Positions 31,729 to 41,167 of a stretch of 64,000 nucleotides of DNA are shown here, piece after piece. The stretch is from Rhizobium sp. (GTDB taxonomy: Bacteria; Pseudomonadota; Alphaproteobacteria; Rhizobiales; Rhizobiaceae), in the NCBI GenBank assembly GCA_003527225.1, contig DPXQ01000105.1:43258-107257 (forward strand), written 5' to 3'. Numbering within the stretch: the first letter of the stretch is position 1; each line of letters starts with the position of its first letter. Both the position numbers and the translations under genes were made by a program. The notes beneath the pieces are model-generated. The model searched no databases, had not been told where the DNA came from, and was given only the letters and a program-made list of their open reading frames with translations.

Positions 31729-31753
31729 TTCCGGGCGGAAGAGCCGCCCGGAA
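31729..31753. terminator. Hairpin between convergent genes
   Basis: A perfect 10-bp GC-rich stem (31729-31738 with 31744-31753) with a 5-base loop, starting 4 bases after the stop of the plus-strand gene. No T run follows on either strand, so intrinsic termination is not assured. It may only stabilise the 3' end. Confidence 0.5.
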
Positions 31754-31760
31754 TCCCGAT

Positions 31761-32345
31761 TCAGGCCTCGTGGCGTTCAAGGCTCCGGAAGGCCGGTTGT
31801 GTGAGCACTGTTTCGATATGCGGCGCCATCGCGTTGCGCGAAGAGCTATAGAGGTCGCCGCAGCGGGTGATCGAGAAGCCGAGCCTCTTCTGGATCCTCA
31901 GCGACGCCGCGTTGTCAGCGAAGGCACCTGAGTGAAGAGAGCTTTCGGGCATCCGCCGATAGAAACGTTCGATGGCCGCCGATGCCGCTTCGCTCATGAT
32001 GCCACGGCCCCAGAAGTAGCGATTCAGCCAATAGCCGAGATGCCACAGACCGTTGCGCAACTCGAGGGCGACCACCCCGATATGGGCGTCGTCGCCCTCG
32101 GTAATGGCAAGGGCCCAATCCGGGGTCAGGCTGGAGTTCGCCCTGCTCAGCCAGTCTGTCGCATCCTTGCGGTCATAGGGAACCGGGACGCGGGTGAGCA
32201 TTCGCGAGACCTGAAAATCGCCGAGCGATTCGGCAATTGCCGGCGCGTCGCTCATGCGATGCGGGCGCAAAACCAGCCGTCCGGTTTCGATGACCGGGCA
32301 GGGACCGGGCTGCCGGATGACGTGCTTCTCGAGGAGTGCGCTCAT
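31761..32345 (-). CDS. GNAT-family N-acetyltransferase (RimJ/RimL-like)
   Basis: A 194-residue acetyltransferase of the Acetyltransf_3 type. It begins ETGRLVLRPHRMSDAPAIAESLGD and contains GYWLNRYFWGRGIMSEA, the Q/RxxGxG/A-type acetyl-CoA loop, followed by NAASLRIQKRLGF. Its substrate is unknown. It overlaps the upstream, related acetyltransferase gene by 4 bases, and the pair probably arose by duplication. Confidence 0.87.
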   Translation of the reverse strand: MSALLEKHVIRQPGPCPVIETGRLVLRPHRMSDAPAIAESLGDFQVSRMLTRVPVPYDRKDATDWLSRANSSLTPDWALAITEGDDAHIGVVALELRNGLWHLGYWLNRYFWGRGIMSEAASAAIERFYRRMPESSLHSGAFADNAASLRIQKRLGFSITRCGDLYSSSRNAMAPHIETVLTQPAFRSLERHEA

Positions 32346-32974
32346 CGCATCTCTCCCCAGCTGCGCAAGGACATCCAGGTCTTGCGGTCAAGCCGATACC
32401 ACTCCACAGGCACCATCCCGCCCAGGGCCAGGTTTCCGACCATGCCAGAGCCTTGGAGCTGGAAGCCGCACTTCTGGATCACGCGCCTGGAAGCGATGTT
32501 CGTCACACGGCAGCGCGCGTCGATCCGGGAGACCTCGCGTGTCCTGAAGGCCAGGTCAATCAGCGCGTGGGCGGCTTCCGTCGCATAACCCTTGTTCCAG
32601 TAGGGCTGGCCCAGCCAATAGCCGAGTTCGAGGGTCTCCCCGTCCTGATGGGGCTCCAGCGCGCAGCAACCGAGAAATTCGCCGTTGTCTGTCTTGGTAA
32701 TGGCATAGACGCACTTGCCAATCTCGCCATTAATCGTACGTCGCACGAAGTCCGCGGCGTCCTTGATCGTGTAGGGATGCGGCATGCGCGACACCATGGT
32801 CGCGATCGCGGCGTTGTTGGCGAGATGGGCAAGGGCGTCGATGTCTTCTTCGTGAGGCGCGCGCATGACGAGCCTTTGCGATAACAAGACGGGACAATCG
32901 TTCCGTAACCGATCCGGCCTCAGCCGGTCTTCGGGCGACCGTGATTGGTCGTCCCTCAACAATTCGCTCTGCAT
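32342..32974 (-). CDS. GNAT-family N-acetyltransferase (RimJ/RimL-like)
   Basis: A 210-residue paralogue of the following gene, with LLSQRLVMRAPHEEDIDAL, GYWLGQPYWNKGYATEA as acetyl-CoA loop and NIASRRVIQKCGFQ. Two such genes between rpmA and obgE are common in Rhizobiaceae. An N-terminal extension of about 30 residues lies before the domain. It is downstream of the strong rpmA terminator, so it may need its own promoter or read-through. Confidence 0.87.
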   Translation of the reverse strand: MQSELLRDDQSRSPEDRLRPDRLRNDCPVLLSQRLVMRAPHEEDIDALAHLANNAAIATMVSRMPHPYTIKDAADFVRRTINGEIGKCVYAITKTDNGEFLGCCALEPHQDGETLELGYWLGQPYWNKGYATEAAHALIDLAFRTREVSRIDARCRVTNIASRRVIQKCGFQLQGSGMVGNLALGGMVPVEWYRLDRKTWMSLRSWGEMR

Positions 32975-33005
32975 GGTTCAGTCTCCTTCGGGTTGAAAAA
33001 GGCGC

Positions 33006-33045
33006 AAGAAAAAGGGGAGGTGGGTGGTGTCCCATCTCCCCTTTT
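33006..33045 (-). terminator. Rho-independent terminator after rplU-rpmA
   Basis: On the minus strand a ~15-bp stem (33031-33045 paired with 33010-33024, one G-U pair) with a 6-base loop is followed by a run of T. It lies 70 bases after the rpmA stop codon and should end the ribosomal protein transcript before the GNAT genes. Confidence 0.9.
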
Positions 33046-33112
33046 GTCTAGACTGAACCTGGTACGGTCAGCCGGGTCGATGAGACACCGGCTGCTTGGT
33101 ACGCTACCGGTT

Positions 33113-33385
33113 TTATTCCGCTGCTTCCGCCGCTTTCGGCATCACGGACACGTAGACGCGGCCATTGGCCTTGGTACGGTAGGCGACATTACCTTCGATC
33201 AGTGCAAATACCGTATGGTCCTTGCCCATGCCGACATTGGCGCCGGGATGCCACTGCGTGCCGCGCTGACGAACGATAATGTTGCCTGGAATGACGACTT
33301 CGCCGCCGAACTTCTTCACGCCAAGGCGCTTGGAATTCGAATCGCGACCGTTGCGCGACGAACCGCCAGCTTTTTTGTGTGCCAT
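33113..33385 (-). CDS. rpmA: 50S ribosomal protein L27
   Basis: A 90-residue protein starting [16 protein letters not shown] and containing [25 protein letters not shown], unmistakably L27. Its N-terminal tail reaches the peptidyl transferase centre. No cleavable N-terminal extension is present, unlike in Firmicutes. It follows rplU after 37 bases and ends before a strong terminator. Confidence 0.99.
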   Translation of the reverse strand: MAHKKAGGSSRNGRDSNSKRLGVKKFGGEVVIPGNIIVRQRGTQWHPGANVGMGKDHTVFALIEGNVAYRTKANGRVYVSVMPKAAEAAE

Positions 33386-33422
33386 TGGAGTTCTCCTTTA
33401 AACCTTGTTTCCCGTGGTGCCG

Positions 33423-33737
33423 TTAAGCGGCAACGATATCCGTGATACGGACAACGGTGTGATGCTGACGATGGCCGCGCGAACGCTTGGAGTTCTGACG
33501 GCGGCGCTTCTTGAAGGCGATGACCTTCTTGCCACGGTTGTGCTCGACGACTTCGGCCTTGACGCTTGCGCCCTTGACGAAGGGAGCACCGATCTTGGCG
33601 TCGGCGCCAACGCCGACCACGAGGACTTCGGTGAATTCAATCTTGTCGCCAGCGGCGGCTTCCAGCTTTTCGATGGTCAGCACGTCATTGGCAGCAACGC
33701 GGTACTGTTTACCGCCGGTCTTGATGACTGCGAACAT
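33423..33737 (-). CDS. rplU: 50S ribosomal protein L21
   Basis: A 104-residue protein starting [25 protein letters not shown] with the basic [20 protein letters not shown] segment and a final TVVRITDI, as expected for L21. It binds 23S rRNA domain I. It is the first gene of the rplU-rpmA operon, behind a good promoter and a leader of about 170 bases. Confidence 0.99.
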   Translation of the reverse strand: MFAVIKTGGKQYRVAANDVLTIEKLEAAAGDKIEFTEVLVVGVGADAKIGAPFVKGASVKAEVVEHNRGKKVIAFKKRRRQNSKRSRGHRQHHTVVRITDIVAA

Positions 33738-33917
33738 TGGTTATCCTTTCATGTTCGTTCCGGCTCTGTCTGGTTCGAACCATACGGCCGTCTTTTTATC
33801 AGTCGGACTTGAGCAGACGTTGAAGGCACCTTGATGCTGCCTTGATCGGTCCGCCGGTGAGCCTTGCGCTATCGCAAGGAAAACAAGACACAGTCAGCCT
33901 ATGCCTAATTCACCGCT

Positions 33918-33946
33918 CGCATACGTGAGGCGCAAAAAACTGTCAA
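33918..33946 (-). promoter_or_regulatory. Promoter of rplU-rpmA
   Basis: On the minus strand TTGACA (33946-33941) and TATGCG (33923-33918) are spaced by 17 bases. It is the best sigma-70-type promoter in the gap 33738-34042. The rest of that gap shows no gene. Confidence 0.6.
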
Positions 33947-33978
33947 GACAAAAGCTTGAGGCTCCGCGATATTCGCCC

Positions 33979-34007
33979 TTGTCAGTCCGACATTTGCCCG
34001 CTATGAA
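33979..34007 (+). promoter_or_regulatory. Promoter of tRNA-Ser
   Basis: TTGTCA at 33979-33984 and TATGAA at 34002-34007 are spaced by 17 bases, with the predicted start about 30 bases before the mature tRNA. Confidence 0.6.
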
Positions 34008-34042
34008 CACGCCGCGCCGATGAGGCGTCGACCAGAACATCC

Positions 34043-34132
34043 GGAGAGGTGGCTGAGTGGTCGAAAGCACCGCACTCGAAATGCGGCATACGGGCAACCG
34101 TATCGTGGGTTCGAATCCCACCCTCTCCGCCA
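34043..34132 (+). tRNA. tRNA-Ser(CGA)
   Basis: A 90-base class II tRNA with an encoded CCA. The acceptor arms GGAGAGG and CCTCTCC pair, the D arm has GGCTGAGTGG, the anticodon arm CCGCA/TGCGG encloses the loop CTCGAAA with anticodon CGA, a long variable arm follows, and the T arm has GGTTCGAATCC. It reads UCG codons. An IS remnant begins about 10 bases downstream. Confidence 0.97.
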
Positions 34133-34142
34133 TCGTTTGACT

Positions 34143-34760
34143 GTGTCCGGCCCGGAGACATAGGTAACAGTTTGTCCCTAAGACATGGGTGACAATCTCG
34201 TGCCGAACGGATTGTCGATGGTTTGCAAGGTCCTCTGTTCCAGATCGATGTATCCCAGATCATAGTGCATGAAGCTGACAAGCCAAATGCCGTCATCGCC
34301 TTCCTTTATTCTCAGTTTCTGGCTGGCCATGACGATCGAGATGTTGATCTTCTTAAGATAGATTCAGACCCGTCCGCAGTTGGTGACGAGTACGCCCCGA
34401 TCATGGAAAGGATAGTCGATCTCCGGCAGGCCGAGATAGGGCCGCGAAGAGGCGCTGCAGAGATCGGCGTGCACCTTCTGGCGGTCGCTTCATGCGGTCG
34501 CTCGCGATTGAATTCGTTGACGAATTCGTCAAAGCGTGCCTGCTGTTGAAGAAGCGGCCGCCCGGGCCTGATGCGCTCGACGGCAATGACGAGCCTCAGC
34601 CGGAAGACCGAGAGCTTCGACAGATTGTAGAGCCCGTTTGGGCTGGCGCATGGCAATCCGTTGTCGGAGCGGATCGCCCTGAGCAGGCCATGATCGGCAC
34701 AGAGCCGGCGGACGACCTCGGGCCGGCGGGCGCGTCCTCAGAACTGAGTCGCTGTGACGA
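34143..34760 (-). mobile_element. Remnant of an IS481-type insertion sequence
   Basis: The stretch between tRNA-Ser and ivd contains decayed transposase sequence on the minus strand. At its left end, GACATAGGTAACAG and GACATGGGTGAC give the repeated pattern seen at IS481-type termini. Only the 3' half of the element survives; the right end and the N-terminal half of the transposase are gone, the break falling within about 30 bases of the ivd stop. The outer limits are approximate. Confidence 0.78.
34178..34737 (-). pseudogene. Broken IS481-family transposase (C-terminal half)
   Basis: Read on the minus strand, [25 protein letters not shown] is followed by an internal loss of about 20-25 residues between ERIRPGRP and [11 protein letters not shown]. 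The missing piece normally holds the NGRHERMH segment with the catalytic Glu. Frame shifts follow. The last segment, in another frame, reads DGIWLVSFMHYDLGYIDLE and ends FGTRLSPMS before a TAG at 34180-34178. It is certainly inactive. Confidence 0.8.
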
Positions 34761-34770
34761 GAGCCGAGCG

Positions 34771-35934
34771 TCAATTCGTCTTGGCGAAGAGCTCTCGGCC
34801 GATCAGCATACGGCGGATCTCGGAGGTCCCGGCGCCGATCTCCATCAGCTTTGCATCGCGGAGCAGGCGTCCTGTCGGACTGTCGTTGATGTAGCCGTTG
34901 CCACCGAGGATCTGGATTGCCTGCAACGCCTGCTGGGTCGCCTGTTCGGATGAATAGAGGCAGCATGCGGCAGCGTCCTGGCGGGTTACCTCGCCGCGAT
35001 CACAGGCCGCAGCTACCGCGTAGACATAGGCGCGGGCCGAATTCATGGCCGTGTACATGTCGGCGATCTTCGCCTGGATCAACTGGAACTCGCCGATGGG
35101 CTGGCCGAACTGGCGGCGCTCATGCACATAAGGCATCACGACATCCAGGCAGGCGTGCATAATGCCGATACCGATGCCGGCGAGTACAACGCGCTCATAG
35201 TCAAGGCCCGACATCAGCACGCGCACGCCGCCGCTTTCTCCCCCGAGCACGTTTTCCGCCGGTACCTCGCAATCCTGAAAGACCAACTCGCACGTATTCG
35301 ACCCGCGCATACCAAGCTTGTCGAGCTTCTGGGCGGTCGAGAACCCCGAAAAACCTTTCTCGACGATAAAGGCCGTGATGCCCCTGGAACCAGCGGATGG
35401 ATCGGTCTTGGCGTAGACCACCAGCACGTCCGCATCCGGACCGTTGGTGATCCACATCTTGTTGCCGTTCAGAACATATCGGTCGCCGCGCTTTTCGGCA
35501 CGAAGTTTCATCGAGACCACGTCCGATCCGGCGCCGGGCTCCGACATGGCAAGTGCGCCGACATGCTCGCCCGAGCAGAGTTTCGGCAGGTAGCGCGCCT
35601 TTTGCGCTGCATTGCCGTTGCGGTTGATCTGGTTGATGCAAAGATTGGAATGGGCGCCGTAGCTGAGCGATGTGGAAGCAGAAGCGCGTGCCAGCTCCTC
35701 GACTGCGATCACATGGGCGATATAACCAAGACCCGATCCGCCGAAGTCCGGATCGGCGGTGACGCCCAGCAGGCCGAGCTTCCCGAGTTCCGGCCAGAGA
35801 TCGCGGGCGAATTCGTTGCTGCGGTCTATTTCGTCGGCGCGCGGCGCAAGCCGTTCCTGTGCGAAGCGACGCACGGTGTCGCGAACCGCCTCGATCTCAT
35901 CTCCCAGTGCAAAATTCATCGTTGCATGAAACAC
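34771..35934 (-). CDS. ivd: Isovaleryl-CoA dehydrogenase
   Basis: A 387-residue acyl-CoA dehydrogenase that oxidises isovaleryl-CoA to 3-methylcrotonyl-CoA in leucine degradation. It has [15 protein letters not shown], the FAD/substrate stretch [37 protein letters not shown] and the C-terminal [42 protein letters not shown]. The catalytic Glu expected for isovaleryl-CoA dehydrogenases is in [10 protein letters not shown]. The GTG start at 35934 has GGGAGAAGTGAC upstream. It follows the tetR gene on the same strand; the rest of the pathway is divergent. Confidence 0.93.
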   Translation of the reverse strand: MFHATMNFALGDEIEAVRDTVRRFAQERLAPRADEIDRSNEFARDLWPELGKLGLLGVTADPDFGGSGLGYIAHVIAVEELARASASTSLSYGAHSNLCINQINRNGNAAQKARYLPKLCSGEHVGALAMSEPGAGSDVVSMKLRAEKRGDRYVLNGNKMWITNGPDADVLVVYAKTDPSAGSRGITAFIVEKGFSGFSTAQKLDKLGMRGSNTCELVFQDCEVPAENVLGGESGGVRVLMSGLDYERVVLAGIGIGIMHACLDVVMPYVHERRQFGQPIGEFQLIQAKIADMYTAMNSARAYVYAVAAACDRGEVTRQDAAACCLYSSEQATQQALQAIQILGGNGYINDSPTGRLLRDAKLMEIGAGTSEIRRMLIGRELFAKTN

Positions 35935-36039
35935 GTCACTTCTCCCGGTTTGGAACTCGATGCATTATGAACGTCCTCAATAGGCAATAGCGGCAAGGGG
36001 GCAGGATTTGCCCATATGGCATGGCGGAAGTCAGGTCCC

Positions 36040-36636
36040 CTAGGGACGGCCGACTCCGGTCATCACCAACTTCATGTAACAGGCGACAAGTTCTTTCTTC
36101 GAAAGGCGTCCGCCTTCCTGATACCAGGCTGTCAGCCCGGTGAGCATGGCGAGGATCGCGAAGGTCGCGACGCGAACGTCGGGAACCGAAAACTCGCCTT
36201 CATCGATACCGTCCTGCAGGATCTGGTGCAGTATGTCCTCGTAGCGTTTGCGCATCGCCACGACTTTCTCCCGGTCGTGAGGCGAAACACTGCGCATCTC
36301 CATATTTGCGATGAAGACCTCTTTCGGCTTTGCGGAATGGTAGCGCACGTGAAATTCCACAAACGCATTCAGTCGTTCTGGCGCACTTGCCGAGGCAGGT
36401 TCGACTGCGCTCCATTGGGCAAAAAGATCATCCATATGTTTGACGATGATCGTCATCAGGAGGTCGTTCTTGCTGGGGAAATAGCGATAGAGCGACCCGG
36501 CTTGCAGGCCGACATTTTCGGCAAGCGCGCGCAGGGTCACGGCCTCGAAGCCCTTCGCGGCAATCAGGTCTATCGCTGCCAGACGAATTGCTTCCTCCGT
36601 GCGTGCGCCGTCGGAACCCACAGTTCGCGCCATCAT
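36040..36636 (-). CDS. TetR-family regulator of the leucine degradation cluster
   Basis: A 198-residue TetR regulator. The N-terminal DNA-binding domain has IDLIAAKGFEAVTLRALAENVGLQAGSLYRYFPSKNDLL. The C-terminal ligand domain (WSAVEPASASAPERLNAFVEFH onward) is of the TetR_C type seen in acyl-CoA-responsive regulators. It is divergent from mccB, and a perfect palindrome lies between them on the mccB promoter, so it is probably the local repressor, released by a branched acyl-CoA. GGAGATT precedes the tandem ATGs at 36636 and 36633. Ligand and role are inferred. Confidence 0.85.
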   Translation of the reverse strand: MMARTVGSDGARTEEAIRLAAIDLIAAKGFEAVTLRALAENVGLQAGSLYRYFPSKNDLLMTIIVKHMDDLFAQWSAVEPASASAPERLNAFVEFHVRYHSAKPKEVFIANMEMRSVSPHDREKVVAMRKRYEDILHQILQDGIDEGEFSVPDVRVATFAILAMLTGLTAWYQEGGRLSKKELVACYMKLVMTGVGRP

Positions 36637-36681
36637 AATCTCCAGCCGACAAGGCCACCTTGTTCACAGGCGGCGTCCGGT

Positions 36682-36711
36682 TGACATACAACCGAGTGGA
36701 TGCCTATAAAC
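36682..36711 (+). promoter_or_regulatory. Promoter of the mccB operon
   Basis: TTGACA (36682-36687) and TATAAA (36706-36711) are separated by 18 bases, the strongest sigma-70-like promoter seen in the window. The start is predicted near 36718, about 50 bases before mccB. Confidence 0.75.
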
Positions 36712-36724
36712 GGTCAACCGTTTG
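36709..36724. promoter_or_regulatory. Palindromic operator, likely for the adjacent TetR protein
   Basis: A perfect 16-bp palindrome, AAACGGT-CA-ACCGTTT, overlaps the end of the TATAAA element and covers the predicted start site of the mccB operon. On the opposite strand it contains TTGACC, which could serve as -35 of tetR, so one site could control both directions. Confidence 0.75.
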
Positions 36725-36766
36725 ATTATATCGAGATGACTGGAATGGCAAGTAGGGAGCTTTGAG

Positions 36767-38374
36767 ATGCCAACTCTCGCAAGCAGCTTGGACGTTCGTC
36801 AGCCCGAGTTCTCTGCCAATGCCGCTGTCATGCGCGATCTGGTCGAGGACCTTCAGGCTCAGTTCGAAAAGATCTATCGCGGTGGCAATGAGCAGGCGCG
36901 TGCCAGGCATGTCTCGCGTGGCAAACTTCTTGTCCGTGAACGCATCGATCTGTTGATCGATCCAGGCTCGCCATTCCTTGAAATCGGCGCCATGGCTGCT
37001 CACGAGCTCTATGGCGGGGAAGTGCCGAGCGCCAGTATCGTAACCGGCATCGGTCGGGTCAGCGGCCGCGAATGCATGATCGTCGCCAATGATGCCACGG
37101 TAAAGGGCGGCACCTATTATCCGATAACGGTGAAAAAACATCTGCGGGCACAAGATATTGCCCTGCAGAACCGTCTTCCTTGTATCTACATGGTGGATTC
37201 CGGCGGCGCCTTCCTGCCTTTGCAGGACGAGCTCTTTCCGGACGAGCGCCATTTCGGCCGCATCTTCTACAATCAGGCGCAGATGTCGGCGCAAGGAATT
37301 CCGCAGGTCGCCATCGTCATGGGCTCTTGCACAGCCGGTGGCGCCTATGTGCCTGCCATGTGCGACGAGAGCATTATCGTGCGAAATCAGGGCACCATTT
37401 TTCTAGGCGGTCCGCCGCTCGTAAAGGCGGCGACTGGCGAGGTGGTGACGGCGGAGGAATTGGGCGGGGCCGAAGTCCACACGCGTCAGTCCGGCGTGTC
37501 GGACCACTACGCGACGAGCGACGCGCATGGAATCGGCATTGCGCGGCGGATCATTGCCCGCTCCAACGCACCGGAGAAATCGACGCGCGGTCTGGTTGCG
37601 CCGCGCGAGCCATTGTACCCGGCGGACGAGCTTTACGGCGTCGTACCGGCCGATCCGCGCAAGCCCTTTGACATCCGCGATATCATCGCCCGTATCGTCG
37701 ATGCCTCTGAATTCGACGAGTTCAAGGCCCTATTCGGCACCACGCTGGTTTGCGGTCTTGCGCATATCTGGGGCCAGCCGGTCGGAATTTTGGGCAACAA
37801 TGGCATCCTGTTCAGTGAAAGTGCCCAGAAGGGCGCCCATTTCGTCGAGCTCTGCAGCCAGAAAAACATTCCGCTCGTGTTTCTGCAGAACATTACGGGC
37901 TTCATGGTTGGCAAGAAATACGAGGCCGGCGGCATCGCCAAGGACGGGGCCAAGTTGGTGACGGCGGTCTCCACCACCAGCGTTCCCAAGTATACGGTCG
38001 TTGTCGGCGGCAGTTATGGGGCGGGCAATTACGGCATGTGCGGCCGGGCCTATTCGCCACGCTTCCTCTGGATGTGGCCGAATGCCCGGATCTCCGTGAT
38101 GGGCGGGGAGCAGGCCGCGACCGTGCTCTCGCTTCTGCGGCGGGAGGCGATCGAGGCGAAGGGCGGCGTCTGGAGCTCCGAGGACGAAGAAGCTTTCCGT
38201 GCACCCATCCGCGCTCAATACGAGCGCCAAGGTCATCCCTATTATTCGACCGCGCGGCTCTGGGACGACGGCATCATAGATCCTGCCGATACCCGCCGCG
38301 TTCTCGGCCTCGCGCTGAGTGCCGGCCGTAACGCGCCGATCGAGTCCACAAAATTTGGCCTGTTCAGGATGTAG
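36767..38374 (+). CDS. mccB: 3-methylcrotonyl-CoA carboxylase, carboxyltransferase subunit
   Basis: A 535-residue biotin-dependent carboxyltransferase (also called LiuB). Typical stretches are [79 protein letters not shown] and the C-terminal [24 protein letters not shown] with [16 protein letters not shown]. It moves the carboxyl group from biotin on MccA to 3-methylcrotonyl-CoA. It is the first gene of the four-gene operon mccB-ech-mccA-hmgL. Confidence 0.95.
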   Translation: MPTLASSLDVRQPEFSANAAVMRDLVEDLQAQFEKIYRGGNEQARARHVSRGKLLVRERIDLLIDPGSPFLEIGAMAAHELYGGEVPSASIVTGIGRVSGRECMIVANDATVKGGTYYPITVKKHLRAQDIALQNRLPCIYMVDSGGAFLPLQDELFPDERHFGRIFYNQAQMSAQGIPQVAIVMGSCTAGGAYVPAMCDESIIVRNQGTIFLGGPPLVKAATGEVVTAEELGGAEVHTRQSGVSDHYATSDAHGIGIARRIIARSNAPEKSTRGLVAPREPLYPADELYGVVPADPRKPFDIRDIIARIVDASEFDEFKALFGTTLVCGLAHIWGQPVGILGNNGILFSESAQKGAHFVELCSQKNIPLVFLQNITGFMVGKKYEAGGIAKDGAKLVTAVSTTSVPKYTVVVGGSYGAGNYGMCGRAYSPRFLWMWPNARISVMGGEQAATVLSLLRREAIEAKGGVWSSEDEEAFRAPIRAQYERQGHPYYSTARLWDDGIIDPADTRRVLGLALSAGRNAPIESTKFGLFRM

Positions 38375-38378
38375 TCCC

Positions 38379-39173
38379 ATGGATCAGTTTCGCATAGCGA
38401 TCGACGACAAGGTGGCCCGTCTGACGCTGACCCGGCCGGAGAAGCACAATGCTTTCGACGACCGGCTCATCGCCGGGCTCACGGAGGCGTTTCGACGGCT
38501 CGACGTCGATCCGACGGTGCGGATCGTCGCCTTGGCGGCGGAAGGGCCAAGTTTCAGCGCCGGTGGCGATCTCGAATGGATGAAGCGCGCCGCTGCCGGC
38601 AGCCGCGACAACAACATCGCTGATGCGCTCAAGCTCGCTGGCTTGATGAAGACGCTAGACGAGCTTTCCAAACCCACGATTGCCGCCGTTCAGGGATCTG
38701 CCTATGGCGGAGGTGTCGGACTAATCGCCTGTTGCGATATCGCGGTTGCCGCCACGGGTGCGAAGTTCGCCCTTTCCGAGGTGAAGCTTGGGCTGATTCC
38801 CTCGGCGATTGGCCCTTATGTGATAGGAGCAATCGGGGCCCGTCAGGCGCGGCGCTATTTTCAAACCGCGGAGGCCTTCGATGCACGGACGGCCGCGGCG
38901 ATCGGTCTCGTGCACGAAGTGGTCGAGCCAGATCGGCTCGAGGCGCGCCTAGGCGAGATCATCGAGGCGCTCCTGAAAGCGGCGCCGGGGGCGTGCACGG
39001 AAGCGAAGCGGCTTGTCGCCGAAGTTGCCAACCGGCCGATTGATGCCGCCATGACCGAAATGACCGCAGTCCGTATTGCCGACATCCGGTCGCGAGCCGA
39101 GGCGAGGGAAGGGCTGGATGCGTTCTTCGGACGTCGACCCGCAAGATGGGCCGGCAAGGATGCGCAGCGATGA
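38379..39173 (+). CDS. Enoyl-CoA hydratase, probably methylglutaconyl-CoA hydratase
   Basis: A 264-residue crotonase-fold enzyme. The oxyanion-hole stretches are SFSAGGDLEWMKRAA near residues 57-71 and IAAVQGSAYGGGVGLIACCDIAVA near 101-124; FALSEVKLGLIPSAIGPYV follows with the usual acidic residue. In the leucine pathway the step between MccAB and HMG-CoA lyase is hydration of 3-methylglutaconyl-CoA, and the position between mccB and mccA (as liuC) supports that. It starts 5 bases after mccB and overlaps mccA by 4 (ATGA). Confidence 0.9.
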   Translation: MDQFRIAIDDKVARLTLTRPEKHNAFDDRLIAGLTEAFRRLDVDPTVRIVALAAEGPSFSAGGDLEWMKRAAAGSRDNNIADALKLAGLMKTLDELSKPTIAAVQGSAYGGGVGLIACCDIAVAATGAKFALSEVKLGLIPSAIGPYVIGAIGARQARRYFQTAEAFDARTAAAIGLVHEVVEPDRLEARLGEIIEALLKAAPGACTEAKRLVAEVANRPIDAAMTEMTAVRIADIRSRAEAREGLDAFFGRRPARWAGKDAQR

Positions 39174-41167
39174 GTGCCGGTCTGTCGCGTCTTGAACGGC
39201 GGTTCACCAAACTTCTGATCGCCAATCGCGGCGAAATCGCATGCCGGGTCATCCGTACTGCGAGCCGCATGGGGCTGAAGACTGTCGCCGTCTTCTCCGA
39301 AGCCGACCGCGATGCGGAACATGTCTCGCTTGCCGATGAAGCCGTGCTGGTAGGGCCAGCGCCGGCTGCGGAGAGCTATCTTCGTATCGACCGAATTATC
39401 GAAGCGGCAAAACGCACCGGTGCGGAGGCAATCCATCCGGGCTATGGCTTCCTTTCTGAAAACCAGGATTTCGCGCTTGCCTGCCTCGAGGCCGGTATCA
39501 TCTTTGTCGGTCCACCGGTGGATGCGATCCGCGCCATGGCGTCGAAATCGGCGGCCAAGGCGCTGATGGAGCAGTCAGGCGTGCCGCTCGTGCCCGGCTA
39601 TCATGGCGTTGATCAGGACGAGGAAACGCTCGCCTCAGAGGCCGAACGGATCGGCTTTCCGGTGCTCATCAAGGCATCCGCCGGCGGTGGCGGCAAGGGT
39701 ATGCGCGTTGCCCTGGATGCCGATGGCCTTGCCGGGGCAATCGCAGCCGCCAAGCGGGAGGCCAAGGCCGCCTTCGGCGACGATCGCGTGTTGATCGAGA
39801 AATATGTCACCCGGCCGCGCCATATCGAGGTGCAGATCTTCGGCGATACCCATGGCAATATCGTTTCCCTGTTCGAGCGCGAATGCACGCTGCAGCGCAG
39901 GCATCAGAAGGTGGTTGAGGAGGCGCCGTCCTCCGCGCTTTCCGACGATGATCGCGAACGGATTTGCGCGGCAGCACGGGCTGCCGGTGCGGCTGTGGGT
40001 TACACCGGCGCCGGCACGGTGGAATTCGTCGCCAACGAGAGTGGCTTCTATTTCATCGAGATGAACACGCGCCTGCAGGTAGAGCATCCGGTCACGGAGG
40101 CGATCACCGGCATCGATCTCGTCGAATGGCAACTCCGGGTCGCATTCGGAGAGGAGCTGCCGCTCACCCAAGACGAGATCACACGGTCCGGCCACGCCGT
40201 TGAGGTGCGCATCTATGCGGAAGATCCGCAAAGCGGTTTCCTGCCGTCGATCGGGCGGATCGAGCGCTGGCGGCAGCCGCAATGCGGTGAAGGGGTCCGC
40301 ATCGATAGCGGATTTCGTGAAGGCGATCTGATCAGTCCGTACTATGACCCGATGCTGGCGAAGCTGATCGTCAGGGGTGCTGACCGCCTTCAGGCATTCG
40401 ACCGGCTGGAAGACGCCTTGACTGGGTTTCAGGTCGCGGGCGTCAAGACCAATGTCAGCTTCCTGAAGGCGCTCATTGCACATCCGGATGTGCGGGCGGG
40501 CAGAATTGACACCGGCTTCATAGAACGCGAGCTCACCTTCCTGCTGTCAGGCGGCGCGGCCGGACTCGATGAGCGCGATCTCGCAGCAGCAACAGCCGCA
40601 GTGTTGGCGCGCGAGACAAAGCCTCCGCTCTCACCCTGGGATTTGTCCGACGGCTGGATGATGGTCGGCCGACGCGAGCGCAAGTTTACGTTCGATGCAG
40701 TGGACGTCATTCTGACCTATCAGCGGTATGGCTTGACGCTGACGACACCTGTCGGAACATCGCCATTTCGGATGAAGCTGCGGCCTGATGGGAGGCTCGA
40801 TGTGTTCTTCGGCGATGCCAAGGAAGTGGTTTCTGCTGTTTGGTCAGGCCCCGAGGTAGAGATTTCCACGGCGCGGGGCAGCCGGAAACTCTTGCTCGCC
40901 GATCCTTTTGCAGGCGAGGATGACACGGCGGCCGATGCCGGACACTTGCGGGCACCGATGCCCGGATCGGTCCAGCAGATCCTGGCTGCTCCCGGGGAAA
41001 AGTTGAAGCGCGGCGAGCCGGTGCTGATCATGGAGGCCATGAAAATGGAGCACACGCTGCGCGCGCCGGCTGATGGAATACTGATCGCCTTGCGCTGCGC
41101 AGTTGGCGATTTCGTGCAGGAAGGCACGGAACTCGTGGAATTCGAGATCGATCGGGAAACAGCATGA
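39170..41167 (+). CDS. mccA: 3-methylcrotonyl-CoA carboxylase, biotin-carboxylase/carrier subunit
   Basis: A 665-residue enzyme (LiuD). The biotin carboxylase part starts FTKLLIANRGEIACRVIRTA and has AEAIHPGYGFLSEN, the ATP-grasp loop SAGGGGKGMRV, RHIEVQIFGD and NTRLQVEHPVTE. A linker follows, then the biotinyl carrier domain with EAMKMEHT, where Lys625 should carry biotin. It carboxylates its own biotin and hands the group to MccB. The start is fixed by the ATGA overlap with the hydratase gene; the end overlaps hmgL by 4. Confidence 0.95.
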   Translation: MSAGLSRLERRFTKLLIANRGEIACRVIRTASRMGLKTVAVFSEADRDAEHVSLADEAVLVGPAPAAESYLRIDRIIEAAKRTGAEAIHPGYGFLSENQDFALACLEAGIIFVGPPVDAIRAMASKSAAKALMEQSGVPLVPGYHGVDQDEETLASEAERIGFPVLIKASAGGGGKGMRVALDADGLAGAIAAAKREAKAAFGDDRVLIEKYVTRPRHIEVQIFGDTHGNIVSLFERECTLQRRHQKVVEEAPSSALSDDDRERICAAARAAGAAVGYTGAGTVEFVANESGFYFIEMNTRLQVEHPVTEAITGIDLVEWQLRVAFGEELPLTQDEITRSGHAVEVRIYAEDPQSGFLPSIGRIERWRQPQCGEGVRIDSGFREGDLISPYYDPMLAKLIVRGADRLQAFDRLEDALTGFQVAGVKTNVSFLKALIAHPDVRAGRIDTGFIERELTFLLSGGAAGLDERDLAAATAAVLARETKPPLSPWDLSDGWMMVGRRERKFTFDAVDVILTYQRYGLTLTTPVGTSPFRMKLRPDGRLDVFFGDAKEVVSAVWSGPEVEISTARGSRKLLLADPFAGEDDTAADAGHLRAPMPGSVQQILAAPGEKLKRGEPVLIMEAMKMEHTLRAPADGILIALRCAVGDFVQEGTELVEFEIDRETA

